NCBI GenBank assembly: GCA_946122785.1
Contig: CAMGYJ010000004.1
Coordinates: forward strand, 21,523,684-21,587,683
From: Linum tenue
Lineage: Eukaryota > Streptophyta > Magnoliopsida > Malpighiales > Linaceae
DNA length: 64,000 nucleotides
Direction: 5' to 3'
Part shown: positions 22,785 to 33,215 of the stretch, in pieces
How the letters are laid out: the number at the start of each line of letters is the position of its first letter
Numbering within the stretch: position 1 is the first letter of the stretch
Notes under the pieces: generated by a model
Told to the model about the DNA's origin: nothing
Databases searched by the model: none
Seen by the model: the letters and a program-made list of their open reading frames with translations, nothing else
Program-made: the position numbers and the translations under genes

Positions 22785-24922
22785 TTTTTCTAACCGTTGT
22801 GTTGTTGTGTTTAAGGAGAGGGAAGTGCAAAGGAGAAGAAGAAAAGGAAATGGATCCTCGTGGGTGAGAAGAAGATGATCAATTTGGTTTCCCTCTCTTT
22901 ACTGCCTTTGGTGGAGAAGGGAAGGAGAAGAAGAACTGACAGAAACACGTTCAGAGGGGGAAAGGAAGTATCAAGAAGAAGTCAGTTTTTGAGGGAGCAT
23001 AGGAATCAGGAAGAGGAAGAAGAAGAATTCCCCTCGTCTCTATCCATCTGCCCGAAGAAGAAGAAGCATGGGTCTGTTTTATAGAAGAATGGTGAGCTGT
23101 GGAGCTAGAGTAGGTTAGAGTAGAGTAGATTGCTGTTTTTTTTTTTATTGGTTGGTGAGTGGGTTGGGCTTGGTGTGGTTCGACCGGTCTGGTTAGATCG
23201 AGATTGGGCTTGGTCAGAATTTGGGTGGGCTTTGACTTGTTGACTTTCGATTGGGCTTGGTTTACTTGACTATTGGGCTTTGGCTTTTGTTGGTAGGAGC
23301 TTACCCGAGTTGACCATGGTTTGGGCTTGGACTTTAGCCCAAATTCTTTTGTTGTGTAACATTATGTTAATTACTATTGTAATTTATTGTAATGCTATAG
23401 TAAATTTTATTAGTTGTAGTTATTATATATGTATTTATGATTGTAATTATTTGACATTGGTTTTTTTTTATCCAAGATAAGCCCCCAGGGCATGGCCGGA
23501 CAACAAAGATAAAAAATTGACAATAATAAAGAACGGTAGCCCGTATGCAACCGGACTCCCGATGAAAGAGCCTATTATGTCACGAGGTGGGCAACTCTAT
23601 GAAAACTCCGAAGAGCAAATTGACACGAAACTGACACAGGGTGTGAGAAGAGAGGGGGAAAAAATTCCCTCGTAATGGAGCTAGCTCTTGAATAGGAGAT
23701 TTCCTCTCTGCAGCATCTTTGATGGTCAATTGAGAATTTCCTCGTAATAAAAATTTAAAACATAATGAGTGAGTCACCATTTAATTGGCAACACTAATAC
23801 CCTGTAAAAGTTAGCAAGGGCAAATGACCTTAACTTATAGATTGATGAGGCCGATTGCACTTCCTTCATGTATCTTAATAACGATAAGATTCCGCTGCAA
23901 CGTGGTCAATCTGAAACGGATCCACTATAATGCTAGAAATTTCTATCTAGAAATATTAAGGTCTACCAAAAACAAGGCAGAACTTCAATGAAAGATGATA
24001 TAAAATCCGCTTATGAAAATTAAAAGCATACCATATTTATTCAGAAACAAATAACAATAATGTTAAATTAAATTGGATAAATTAAAGCCAAAATGATAAT
24101 TTTGACTTCAATTTAAAACTGGCAATAACATAAATGAATTTAAATGGGAGCAGAAAGAGAAATAAATAAGAAATCAATCAAATTTAATAGCAACGTAAGT
24201 AAATGATCCCAATTAATATCTAACCGAAAAAAAAGATGCCACTGAACAGGGAAAGCTTCTTGAAATTAAAAAAAAGACAATATTAAGATATGGCAGGTTG
24301 GAATAATAACCTCAAATGATCAATTTAATGGAGGGACAAATCATAAAATACAACAAAGAAAAGGAATGAGGAATAATTACAAATAAGTTTTACGTTACTT
24401 ACCTGAAAATTCGGCCCAAATCTAGGCGTCGTTAAGAAATTGAATCGGGAAGCTGTCGGCGACAGCCGCTGGAGGGAGAACCGCCATATCGGAGTTTATC
24501 TCCTACCACAGTAATCCCGCAAGTCGCCGTGAGTGATAAAAATAACGTTCATTCTGATACTGTTGATGAGAAGGACGAAACCGTCGACGAAGTCGAACAA
24601 CAGAACAGACGCCGTGGACCACGAACGAGATCAAACTTTCAAATAAATCAAAGGTCCAAATAATTGGAACACTATACTGACAAACAAGGTCAGAAAAACA
24701 CAACGAAGTGTTGGTGTGATATAAGAACTCTGCTTTGGATAACTAGAGAGCAATCCACGAACTGATTCTAAAGCAAATCCTTCCAAATAAGGAGCTTGGA
24801 CAAAAGAGAAAGAAATGAAATTGAGGAAGGGACAAGTGAAAATCACACTTTACCGGCTTGTTGCCTGAATGGAAATTGAAACGATATGAATCATTTACCG
24901 GGCGGTAAGTTGTTGGCCTTGA
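22785..24922. other. Unassigned AT-rich DNA with possible retroelement and exon traces
   Basis: 22800-23090 is purine-rich with AAGAAG repeats. 23160-23340 repeats 'gggcttgg'. 23520-23620 resembles a tract at 40180-40260 ('gactcccgatgaaagagcct' type) that belongs to an RNase H-like fragment. On the minus strand at 24402 there is a good splice-donor sequence (TTTTCAG/GTAAGT) about 85 bp after an ATG (24491), with 21 codons before a stop; this may be a stray first exon. Nothing else is supported. Confidence 0.35.
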
Positions 24923-25231
24923 ATCGTAGAGGATTGGGACGCAGCTTTCAGCATCAACGCCAGGGGAGCGTTCCTCTGCTGCAGGGAGGCGGCGAATCGA
25001 ATCGTCCGCGACGGCGGAGGGCGGATCATGATGGTGACGACGTCCGTCGTGGGGATGCTGCCCCCGGGGTACGCCGCGTACGCAGCTTCGAAGGCAGCGG
25101 TGGAGACGATGACGAGGATCGTGGCGAAGGAGCTAAAGGGGAGTGGCGTGACGGCGAATTGTGTGGCGCCGGGGCCGGTTTCTACGGAGCTGTTTTTCGA
25201 GGGGAAGAGCGAGGAGGCGGTGAAGCGGTAA
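24923..25231 (+). pseudogene. Short-chain dehydrogenase/reductase fragment (about 102 codons)
   Basis: The open frame encodes INARGAFLCCREAANRIV, GGGRIMMVTTSVVG, GYAAYAASKAAVETM and GVTANCVAPGPVSTELF. This is the central-to-C-terminal half of a classical SDR: the catalytic Ser (TTS), the Y-x-x-x-K pair (YAASK) and the N-x-V-x-P-G motif after the active site. It is closest in style to plant NADPH-dependent aldehyde reductases. The Rossmann N-terminus (TGxxxGIG) and the last 45 or so residues are missing; the frame opens after a TGA at 24920 and stops after AVKR at 25229. Such enzymes are normally about 260 aa. It sits between transposon pieces, so it is probably a captured or stranded gene fragment. 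Confidence 0.8.
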
Positions 25232-25289
25232 AGCGGAGTATTTGAATCGTAGAGATGTTTTAATAAGATTGTTATGGCTTCTATTCTAT

Positions 25290-25592
25290 TATCAATAACT
25301 CAAGGTCCTAACACACGTCTTACGTATCAATTCAACGATTCAACACACACGATAACCCAATTGAGTAAATGTCTAATTCGTTAAGTCAAAGCAAAACAAG
25401 TCGCCTAGCCACTAGCAAATTGTATCAACAAGATTTGTTACTACTGATCTTATCGAGTCATAGGCAAAAGTGACCCACCCAAGCACTACAAATATGATTT
25501 TAGCTAGAGATTTCCTATTGCAAATCTCAAACAAAAACTAACTTTTATTTTGTTAAATATGTTTTTAACCCGGACAAAAACTGGTGTCTACA
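25290..25592 (-). repeat. Head of the 5' LTR of the Ogre-type element
   Basis: On the minus strand it starts TGTAGACACCAGTTTTTGTC at 25592 and matches 8917-8700 for about 220 bp. It then diverges near 25390. It abuts the Athila-1 gag frame with no spacer, marking the insertion point. Confidence 0.75.
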
Positions 25593-25595
25593 GCG

Positions 25596-26577
25596 GTCAA
25601 TGCGAAGTCGAGAAGGATAGTGAAGAGCTGGAGTTGCTTTTTCCTTCCTCTTCTCCGGTGGAGGAATCAAATCGACCTTCTTCCCTTTGATTTCACTTGT
25701 GCCCCCTTGTTGTTCGGGGAAACTACCGGCTCCATTTTTCTCTTCTATCTAGGACGGCTTCTTCTTTGGAGGTAGCTCCTCTGCTTCTTTCCCTCTCCAA
25801 AGAGTAACCGCGCCTACTCCCACTTGATCGAATTGCTTTTGGGAAAGAGGTGCATGTGAGATAATCCTCATACCTGTGGTCAAGGTTATCAAGAGTGCTT
25901 GGTGACTTTGCAACCCTGCCTCTATGGTTGAGAATTTCTTTGTCGCCTCCCCTATGAACCTCTCCATTTTTTCAAACTTCTTAAAGCTGGAGTCAACAAA
26001 GGTGGTCACTAGCTCCTCTAGACAAGACATCCGGTCGGCATGCATAGGGGAGATAGAGTTCAACTGCTCGTATTGGGCCGTTTCCTCATTCATCATTTGG
26101 CACTCGGCTTCCTCATAGCCCGAACTTGCACCCCAATCATATGACACTAACGACTCCATCCCTTGGTTATTGTCCTCAAGGATCGCCTCGATCAACTTTT
26201 CGAGTTTAGCTTCAAGTGGAGCACTTGCTCCCACTCTTCGCACTCCTCTTTCGGTGCTTCTCTTACTACTTCTCGTCAAGCCCCAATCGTATCCCTTGAG
26301 AGCCATGTCTTAGAGCAACTCGGTCACCTGAGGTGGAGTCATGTTCATCAACTTCCCTTGGCAAAGAGAGTCGATGAGAATCTTGTCATCTTGAATGAGA
26401 CCGCCATAAAACATCTCTATTCGAAATTTCTCCTCGAATCCATGGTGAGGGCATTGGAGGAAGTAGTCAGAGAATCTTTCCCATGCATCCCTCAACGTCT
26501 CATCTTCCTCTTGCTCAAAGTGACTGATCTTCTTCCTCCACTCAGCCGTCTTGGGAGGAGGACAATTTCGGGTCATA
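25596..26577 (-). pseudogene. Athila-1 gag (C-terminal half)
   Basis: The minus-strand frames read CPPPKTAEWRKKISHFEQ, ETLRDAWERFSDYFLQCPHHG and MFYGGLIQDDKILIDSLCQG, the capsid core of plant Athila/Tat Gag. A linker (25749-26306) with a long helical segment follows, and after a frame change LIPPPEKRKEKATPALHYPS. The N-terminal part is missing because a deletion joins gag directly to the LTR near 26578. A CCHC zinc knuckle was not seen in this copy, whereas Athila-2 has one. Gag would form the particle shell. The right neighbour is its own LTR; the left neighbour is the nested insertion. Confidence 0.82.
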
Positions 26578-27920
26578 AGGCCCAAGTATAAACCTTAAAT
26601 GGGTGCAGTATAGGGCAAGTATGTTTAAATATCAACTCAGGCTGGCCCATGTACCCCTACTTCAATCATTTGAAACATTATCCAGCGGAATGTTGTTTGT
26701 GAAAATCTCTACAATCTACTATTGAAAAGCAAGACTTGAAAAGTAAAAGGTTTGAAACTCTTGGTGAGAAGCTTCACTCGGGAGTTGCTTCCCCCTAACT
26801 AACTACCATGAACCATGGGATCGAATGAATGAACCGGTGTGCGACAAGGTAATTGCGAACCGTAGGAGGTGCAACAATGGTTAGAAACCATCCTCTCAAT
26901 TGCTAGGCCAAGGAATTGACTTACCTTCTTCCTCAAACCAAGGTTTGGACGGTATAATCTCAATTAACCTAGGTGTCTAATTCGAGTTTAGAGGCTTTCC
27001 CTTCATTAACCTAGTTAGGAGGCATGGAATGCCTAAGAAAACCCAGCTCAATTTGAGCCTCATAAGATAAGGGGTTAGTCTCTAAGCTATGTTAGAATAG
27101 CACAATAGATTTCCAAGCACACACAATGCACAATCACCATGAAAAATATCTCAAATCTTAAATTAAACACCACCCACACACAATTATTCAATCCACACAA
27201 TCAACTACATGGTAGAAGTTAAGGTTCTACAACACCCAAGTGAAAAGGGAGACTACTCCATGCTAGACAAAGGAAGAACACAAAGGATAAAGGAAGAAAC
27301 CATATATATTGATGCCTACAACTCTCCTTGAGCTTGTAGAGATCCTCTCTTGAAGAGGAACTTTCCAAATCTTCACTTGGAGCAAACCCTAGCCTCTTCT
27401 CCCTCTTGGTTCGTGACTTTCTCTCTCTAGGGTTTCAAGAAGAAGAAGGTTTCTCTCACTTTGGGCTCTCTCTTCCTCTTCCTTTCAGCTCTTCATTTAT
27501 ACAGAGGTCGTGCCCAGTTCACGGTCATGAACATCAGGCGGGGACCGTGAACACACCAAAATGCTTCGCTTCATTTGATGAGTTCAAGGTCCATGGCTTC
27601 AGTTCACGGTCTTACGACCGTGAACTGGCTTGGTTTCAGTAACCTCTGAAACCTCTCTGAACGCCCTTCGCTTCACGGTTTGTGATTCCAGTTCACGGTC
27701 CTGGCGACCGTGAACTCTGGCTGGATCCTCCTCTTTGCCCGGTCTTTGCGCCCTTTCTTCCAACTTTTGACTCCAGGGTTGGTTTTACCTGTCACCTGTT
27801 AGACTCTGAAATACATTGAAACACAACAAACCTAGCGTAAAACCACCCTTTTTGGAGCTCAAATGCCACAAACGCCAAAGAGAAACGGGGATAAAAAAAT
27901 GTACAAATAGGCCCGAATCA
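26578..27920 (-). repeat. 5' LTR of Athila-1 (end deleted)
   Basis: Read on the minus strand it starts TGATTCGGGCC at 27920 and shares a skeleton with the Athila-2 LTR start at 54708 (an ACATnTTTTTA..CCCC run, then ACGCTAGGTTTG). Near its end it shares the pattern 'ctatactgc..ttta' with 56010-56040. The last tens of bases, the primer site and the gag start are missing. It contains a palindromic array at 27510-27720 followed by a TATA-like TATAAATG at about 27500. Confidence 0.72.
27510..27720. promoter_or_regulatory. Array of GTTCACGGTC / GACCGTGAAC motifs in the Athila-1 LTR
   Basis: The motif and its reverse complement occur at least six times in about 210 bp, in several cases facing each other over a 4-9 base gap so that hairpins can form. 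The array lies just upstream (minus strand) of a TATA-like sequence, the U3 position. It may bind a transcription factor or act by structure; this is inferred. Confidence 0.6.
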
Positions 27921-29377
27921 GTTTTATAATGATATTATTTTTTTGCATTGGTATTGATTATGTGATGATATTATTTTTTGTATTGATTATGTGATGATAT
28001 TATTTTTGGTATTGATGTTATTGTATTGGTAGTGATCTTCATGTATTTTTATTAGTTAAATCTGCAATGGTAAACAGAGGTCCAACTGACAAGGAACTAG
28101 ATCTAGGCACGCCCAAGAGGTAAGGGAACCGGCCCCTTACGTTAAATTCGACGTTTATGTGAATTTTACGAGTTAATCAATTCTGGAAATTTAGTGACCA
28201 AACTTACAGCCTATTAGTGACGAAATTGATACCATCGCTAAAGAATGATGGGCAATTTTCCAGACCAATCCCTCAAGTGTTCAGTATAAACAACTTAGTC
28301 CTTCTGAGTTTTTAATTTTGACAAATTGGCCCGGAAGTTGTATTTATTTTATGAGTATGTTTAGTTTCGTTGCTTTCCAGTAGGTATTTTCATGATTTGA
28401 TAATTTTAGCATTTCTAGGAAATTAATATACAGCTTGTGTATAAAATTTAGAATTTTTGGATCTGTACTTGTATTTATAAAAATTGAACGGATGTTGGTT
28501 TTAATTAATTAAAATACTGTACGAAGTCGGTTTGGTGATTTGATAATTTTCCATGAAACTAGGATTATTTATTGATGTTATAAAATTATGGATCAGAATT
28601 ATTAGTTTTTGTGACTCGGTTTAAAAATTATATATGATTCATTTTAATAGGAAAAAGAGGTTATTTAAAAGGGGGTTATGTCTATTAATTAGGATTAATG
28701 ATTTGAGTTAACCAAGGTCAGAATTTGGAGTCTTAAGTGGAAAATATATTTTGAGAAATTTATGAGGATTTTATGAGAACTATTTTAAGAGTTATTGAAT
28801 TGTTTGAGATGATTTAATTCTTGGTTAAAGGGTTGAAAAGTTTAGTTTTGAGGAAATGATTTAAAAGAGATTAAGGGTCATTTTTAAAGGATTTTGGGAC
28901 TAATTAATCAATGAGGGAAATTTTTCCAATACTTTGAAGGGACTAAATTTGAGGATTACCGACTAAGGGAAGATGATTTCAGTTTATAGGATTGAGGAAG
29001 CGATCGGATTAAGAATTTCACATCAAGGGAACTAAGAATCGTCATTTGAGAGGTGAGTGTTTTAAGGGGGTAAATTCTACGCCTTACGTATTTTCAAGTA
29101 TTTGACTTACGAGTTTTAAGTATGTGTGTTTATGTGAATACTCTCAAAATCTTAAACCTTTGACCGACACTGGGATCCCCTCACTAACTAGTCCAACCGC
29201 CCAACTCATACGTATGAGGGCCAACATAGGCCTTTCCTTAAACCTTTTTATGTGAGTAATCGATTCAACCCCATAAACCTTAAGAGTATATCATACTCTT
29301 CTTTTAAAATTCATGTGATGTCTAAGTGATTCATCCACATATTCTTTAAGAGCAAACTTGTTCTTCCTTTAAACTTT
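27921..29377. other. Degenerate LTR-like sequence related to the solo LTR at 4764-6882
   Basis: 27925-28035 is a short AT-rich tandem repeat ('gatgatattatttttg..attgattatgt', three copies). 29040-29110 matches the reverse complement of about 5870-5935 ('taaattctacgccttacgta'). 29158-29230 matches 5360-5435 in the same orientation ('gggatcccctcacta' and 'caactcatacgtatgag'). This is probably an old LTR or solo LTR of the same superfamily. No ORF. Confidence 0.5.
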
Positions 29378-30658
29378 GGCAAAATACACTTGTATAGCCA
29401 AAACTTTCGCACTTGTGACAATAATAGCCAAATTTGGAGAAATACCACTTATAGCCAAAATTTTGAAACTTTTGTGCCAAATATAGCCATTTCCGTTACA
29501 AACTTTAACAGTGTTAGAGACTCCGTCAGTTAGTTTAACGTTAGGCTGACTAGGACGCCAAATCATCGCACACGTCAGCGACAAATCAGCCACATTCGCC
29601 ACGTAGGTGACACGTCATATTTTTAATTTAAAAACAAACGAAAAAATTCATATATTAAATTTCAAAAAAAAAAAGGAAAATCGTTTCTCCCCCATCGCAA
29701 ACCACTCCGTCATTCCCCTCACAATCGGAATACACCTTCCTCTGCCTCTCCTCCGCCGCCACCAGCCCTCACCGAAATCCACCCAAGCTCTTGAATCTCG
29801 AAACCCCCTACAGCTCCGATAACGCTTGTCTATCCGTCGACGGAGGAATTGGAGCAGCCGCCACTAGGGGAAGAAGATAGTTCCCGCCAACCAGAGTGAC
29901 GACAAACTTCTCCAGATCCTCTCCATCGCCGCCGGCAGCTGCTCCCTGTCCAACACATAGTCTATCCATCTCTGACACCGTCTCTGAATCCCTAAACTTA
30001 GAACTCGAAATAGAAGAGGAGATGGTGGAAACAAAGAAACAGAGAGCCCTCTACTTTTCCAGATCTGCAATTTGGATTACATAGGGTTTCGGGTACGCCG
30101 TTCTCTTGTTTTCGTTCTGCTCTGGATTCATCTGCAGATTGCCACTTCCCGTCGTCGGCTTCTTCTTTTCCAAACCCAGATCCATCTTCCGACGAAGATT
30201 TGGGGCGATCTCTACAAATCAAAGTGATTCTGACGGCGATAATGGAGATGGTGGACATATGGGGAAGACGAAGTAGATGAGAGGGAGAGAGATTTTTGTT
30301 TTGACTTTGGGAAGCTTCAAAATAAGCGAGAAAATCCCATGGTGGAAGCTTCATATTTTTCCTTGCTTGCTTTGGTCCAACATTAATGGTGGATCTGCTC
30401 GAGTTCTTGCAGAGGCACATTGGAAGGAGAGAATTTGTTTTGGCTATTTTTATTTAAAGAAATTACAATTTTATTTTATTTTATTATTTTTTGTTTAATT
30501 CCACCTGTGTCGCCACATCAGCCTTTCTGTTAGTCCAATCAGCATGTTAGTTGACACCGTTAAAGAATTGGACGGAAGTGGCTATAAGTGGTATTTCGCC
30601 AAAAGTGGCTATAAGTATCACAAACGTGAAAGTGTTGGTTACACAAGTGTATTTTGCC
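29378..30658. mobile_element. Non-autonomous MULE-2 (1281 bp), 9-bp TSD TTAAACTTT
   Basis: The ends are GGCAAAATACACTTGT in inverted orientation. The perfect duplication TTAAACTTT is at 29369-29377 and 30659-30667. TIR sequence is shared with MULE-1, including AATAGCCAAATTTGG and ATTTCCGTTA..AACTTTAAC, so both belong to one family. The left end of MULE-2 matches the right end of MULE-1 and vice versa, so it sits in opposite orientation. The interior (29690-30420) is GC-richer and gene-like, but no domain was recognised. Confidence 0.92.
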
Positions 30659-31467
30659 TTAAACTTTCACTGGGGCGAGGGACTGGCATTAGTGAACTAC
30701 CTTTAAATCTTTTTACCCTAATTTAATTAGGAGTGAAATACCTCATAAACATTGGTCCTTAAAGATCAAGCAACCTTCATTAAATAAACATAAACTTAAA
30801 AGCTTCAAGTAAATACTAAATGCTCAAATAATCATATACTTCACAATCATAACTCAAATAGAGCATCTCGGATAATATCTCAAATAAAACATGCTTTATC
30901 AATCACGACATAACTCAATCACTAGCATACACCGTATCGAATATAATATTGCCCGATACTTGGTCTCATTAATTTTATAAATACTAAAGAAAAATGGACC
31001 GGATTTACATTTGGACGGAACCAAAGCGGACCAAAAGGACCGAATGCACTATTGGTCCAATCCTTGGTTCTAAGTTATCTTTCACTATTGGACTACGATT
31101 CTCTGAATTTGGTCCGGCCTGCCCCTAGTGGTTGCCTAATGGATTGATAGTGATTTTTTGTTTTTTAGAAAGATTGAGTAAAATGAGGAAAGTAGATCTC
31201 TCTGGAGATTACGAGAGTGAGAGAAAGAAAGAGAATTGTAATTAATAAATTTTTGTAACTACCTAAAATACAATTTATTAAAATTATTAATTAATTTAAT
31301 TTATTTTTTCATATCCAATTTACCCTTAATAACTTTGATATTACTACTTTATAGTAATCACTATAACCCTCCCCTCTTCTACCCACAAACTAGCTTTGCA
31401 ACCCTTCATTGCAATGAAGGACCAATTTAAGAGTTCTTAGAAAATCACAATCATACGCTCTAAATCA
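30659..31467. other. AT-rich spacer, continuation of the LTR-like sequence
   Basis: The text resumes the interrupted sequence after MULE-2 ('aaactttcactggggcgagg'). 31000-31130 contains repeated 'ggaccaa/ttggtcc' phrases that resemble a hAT-type MITE, but ends and TSD were not found. No ORF is supported. Confidence 0.35.
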
Positions 31468-31778
31468 CGCTAAATTGCAACTTTGATCACTTGAATTGCT
31501 AGTAAAGTTCACGTTTGCCATTAAAATTAATTTATTCCATCCGTAGTCACTTAAATTAGGTTAATTGTTTAAATTTGATCACTGGCCGTTAGCCTCCGTT
31601 AACTTTTGCTGATGTGACGGTCAACTCTCACTGTTGACCATTAAATGAGTGATGTGACAATTAAATTATAATAAAATATAATTATTTTTTATTTTCCACC
31701 TTATTGTTAAAATTAAAAAAAATCCCAAGGGTAACCGGGGCGGATTTTGTTTTAAACAAAAATCCCAAGGGTAACAGG

Positions 31779-32459
31779 TAGGGCTGGGAAAATAGACCAG
31801 ACCGTTAGAAAAACCGTGGTCCAAACCGTACCGCACAGTTTGGTCCGGGCCGTAGACAGTGAAGTATGTTCTGGTCTGGTCCATGGTCTGTATTATTTTA
31901 TGATTTGATCTCTTGGTCTGGTCTGGTCTAGATCGCGGTTTACCGGACCAAACCGTAGAGCCAACTGACTTGTCAATACGTGTTAACAGCCCATTCGACC
32001 ACTCTCCAAACTCCCACAACGACACCCAACTCTCAACCTTAATTTTGTGAATCTCTTCCCTCCTTCATTCACAACCACATTTAACCACTGAGTAGAGATA
32101 ATCGTGTCTCCATATGACATTATGTTAATGTTTATGACATTATGGTGCAAGCTGAGATGCTTTTACTTTGTATCTTTGTTATGTACTAAGATTTAGAGTA
32201 TCAAAATTATTCATGCATGTTAGGATTAATGTTTTAAGGCAAATAACAATTATTTTTCTTGGTTATTGGTTCAATTTTTTGTGTGGTTAACTAAACAAAT
32301 TATTCATTTTTCGTTGAGTGTGATCTATCTGGATCAGACCAGACCGCACAGGCGTGGTCTGGACCAAACCGTATAGTCTGTGATCTGGTCTGTGGTCTAT
32401 ACTTTAGCCTCTCGGTCTGGACCGTAGACCGTATATATGGTCACCGTTTTCCAACCCTA
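31779..32459. mobile_element. hAT-type MITE (681 bp), TSD GTAACAGG
   Basis: The ends are TAGGGCTGGGAAAA and, reversed, TAGGGTTGGAAAAC. The exact 8-bp duplication GTAACAGG is at 31771-31778 and 32460-32467. Sub-terminal zones repeat 'ggtctgg/ccagacc' many times. It is inserted within a few bases of the start of the NF-YB fragment inside the Pack-MULE. Confidence 0.92.
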
Positions 32460-32467
32460 GTAACAGG

Positions 32468-32698
32468 GATGTTTGCTGGGCGCTGGGGATCGACGACTAC
32501 GCGTCCCCTCTCCGCCGGTACTTGCATCGGTATAGGGAGGTGGAATGGGAGAGATCGTCGGCTGGGGGGAGTGGTGGTGGTAACAATCAGGGCGGCGGTG
32601 GGGGAGGAGGTGGAGGAGGGCGGCGGTATGAAAATGATGATGATCCGGCTGGAGGTGGCGGCGGAGGGCCTAGTTCGTTCAAGTTTGATGGGATTTGA
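32468..32698 (+). pseudogene. Fragment of an NF-YB transcription factor gene (3' end)
   Basis: The frame reads DVCWALGIDDYASPLRRYL then HRYREVEWERSS, followed by a long Gly run with Asn and Gln, the sequence RRYENDDD, more Gly, and a TGA stop at 32696. This is the last part of the histone-fold of plant NF-YB (HAP3): the alpha-3/alpha-C region with W-A-(L/M)-G, DDYA-PLRRYL and the YRE.E block, plus a variable C-terminus. The conserved 'G-x-x-L-G-F' is shortened to 'G-I'. The N-terminal two-thirds of the histone fold is missing. The 3' side continues with T/C-rich sequence like a 3' UTR. NF-YB pairs with NF-YC and NF-YA at CCAAT boxes; this piece cannot do so alone. Confidence 0.82.
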
Positions 32699-32779
32699 TT
32701 TTTGTTGACTAGTTGGTTCTTCACTTTTTTTTTTTCTTCTTCTTCTCCTTCAACTGAGGCCAATTTTGTTTTTTAGTTA

Positions 32780-33215
32780 GCTAGAGGCAGTGTAAAAAAA
32801 GGATTCTCTCCAATACCACTGATTAAAAACAATAAAAAATTTCCATTAATTCGAAGAATTTCTTCTAGAATTCTTCGTAGAATCGGGAAACATTAAGCAC
32901 ACTCCAGTTCGAAAGGAAAGCCTGCCTCTGAATGGGGAATCTCTTCTAGTCCTTTGAGCGGAACTGGTGCCTCAATTCTAGTCTAAAGTTAATCGGATGA
33001 AGGACCGAAACCTGCGGTACCCAGATCTGGTGATCAACTCATTGCTTTGATTCCCATTCCAGTCTATCTGGCTTGAAGCGCCAACTCTCTAAGTTAGCTG
33101 GTTGAGTAGTGGTGGGGATGAGTAAATCCCTGGTGGTAGAGTATTACGAAAGGAAGTTGTCCTGGATTATTAATAAGTCTGTAATTGATTCATCCTGGGT
33201 CGATGTCCAGAAGGT
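32780..33215. other. Organelle-like sequence inside the Pack-MULE (tentative)
   Basis: The composition and phrasing ('aattcgaagaatttcttctagaattcttcg', broken by me at 20 bases: AATTCGAAGAATTTCTTCTA) and the final 'cctgggtcgatg' differ from the surrounding AT-rich repeats and look like plant mitochondrial or plastid intergenic DNA. There is no gene in it. It is an impression that needs a search. Confidence 0.25.

Larger units (their letters stand above)
8005..25592 (-). mobile_element. Ogre-type non-coding LTR element plus later insertions, nested in Athila-1 gag-pro
   Basis: On the minus strand a sequence starting TGTAGACACCAG begins at 25592, directly abutting the Athila-1 gag frame. A second copy of that LTR start (TGTAGACACTAG) begins at 8917 after a purine tract. 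A primer-binding site complementary to the 3' end of tRNA-Arg lies at 13704-13687. PPT-LTR on the left and LTR-PBS on the right define a minus-strand element whose interior (8931-13686) has no coding capacity. The tRNA-Arg site and LTR ends resemble the Ogre branch of Ty3/gypsy. The 5' LTR is further split by 14646-25290, which holds a MULE and other DNA. No TSD was found at the left edge. Confidence 0.65.
1..27920 (-). mobile_element. Athila-1: decayed, twice-interrupted Athila-type Ty3/gypsy retrotransposon
   Basis: Parts in minus-strand order are the 5' LTR (27920 to about 26578), gag (26577-25596), protease (8004-6890), RT-RNase H (4758 to about 3570), integrase (about 3570-2250) and the non-coding 3' part (2249-1). 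The gag piece ends with residues HYPSRLRIDR and the protease piece resumes 17.6 kb away with a segment that aligns just downstream in the related Athila-2 copy (57990-58060), so both belong to one element. The RT and protease motifs match Athila-2, which has the tRNA-Asp primer site and post-integrase ORF typical of Athila. Many frameshifts and stops make it inactive. The 3' LTR lies left of the window. Confidence 0.85.

Noticed and set aside
25749..25775. Possible separate gene start after gag
   Set aside because: The frames here continue the Athila-1 gag linker after a frame change; context explains them.
29690..30420. Captured gene in MULE-2
   Set aside because: GC-rich and gene-like, but none of the frames on either strand shows a recognisable motif, so no gene was called.
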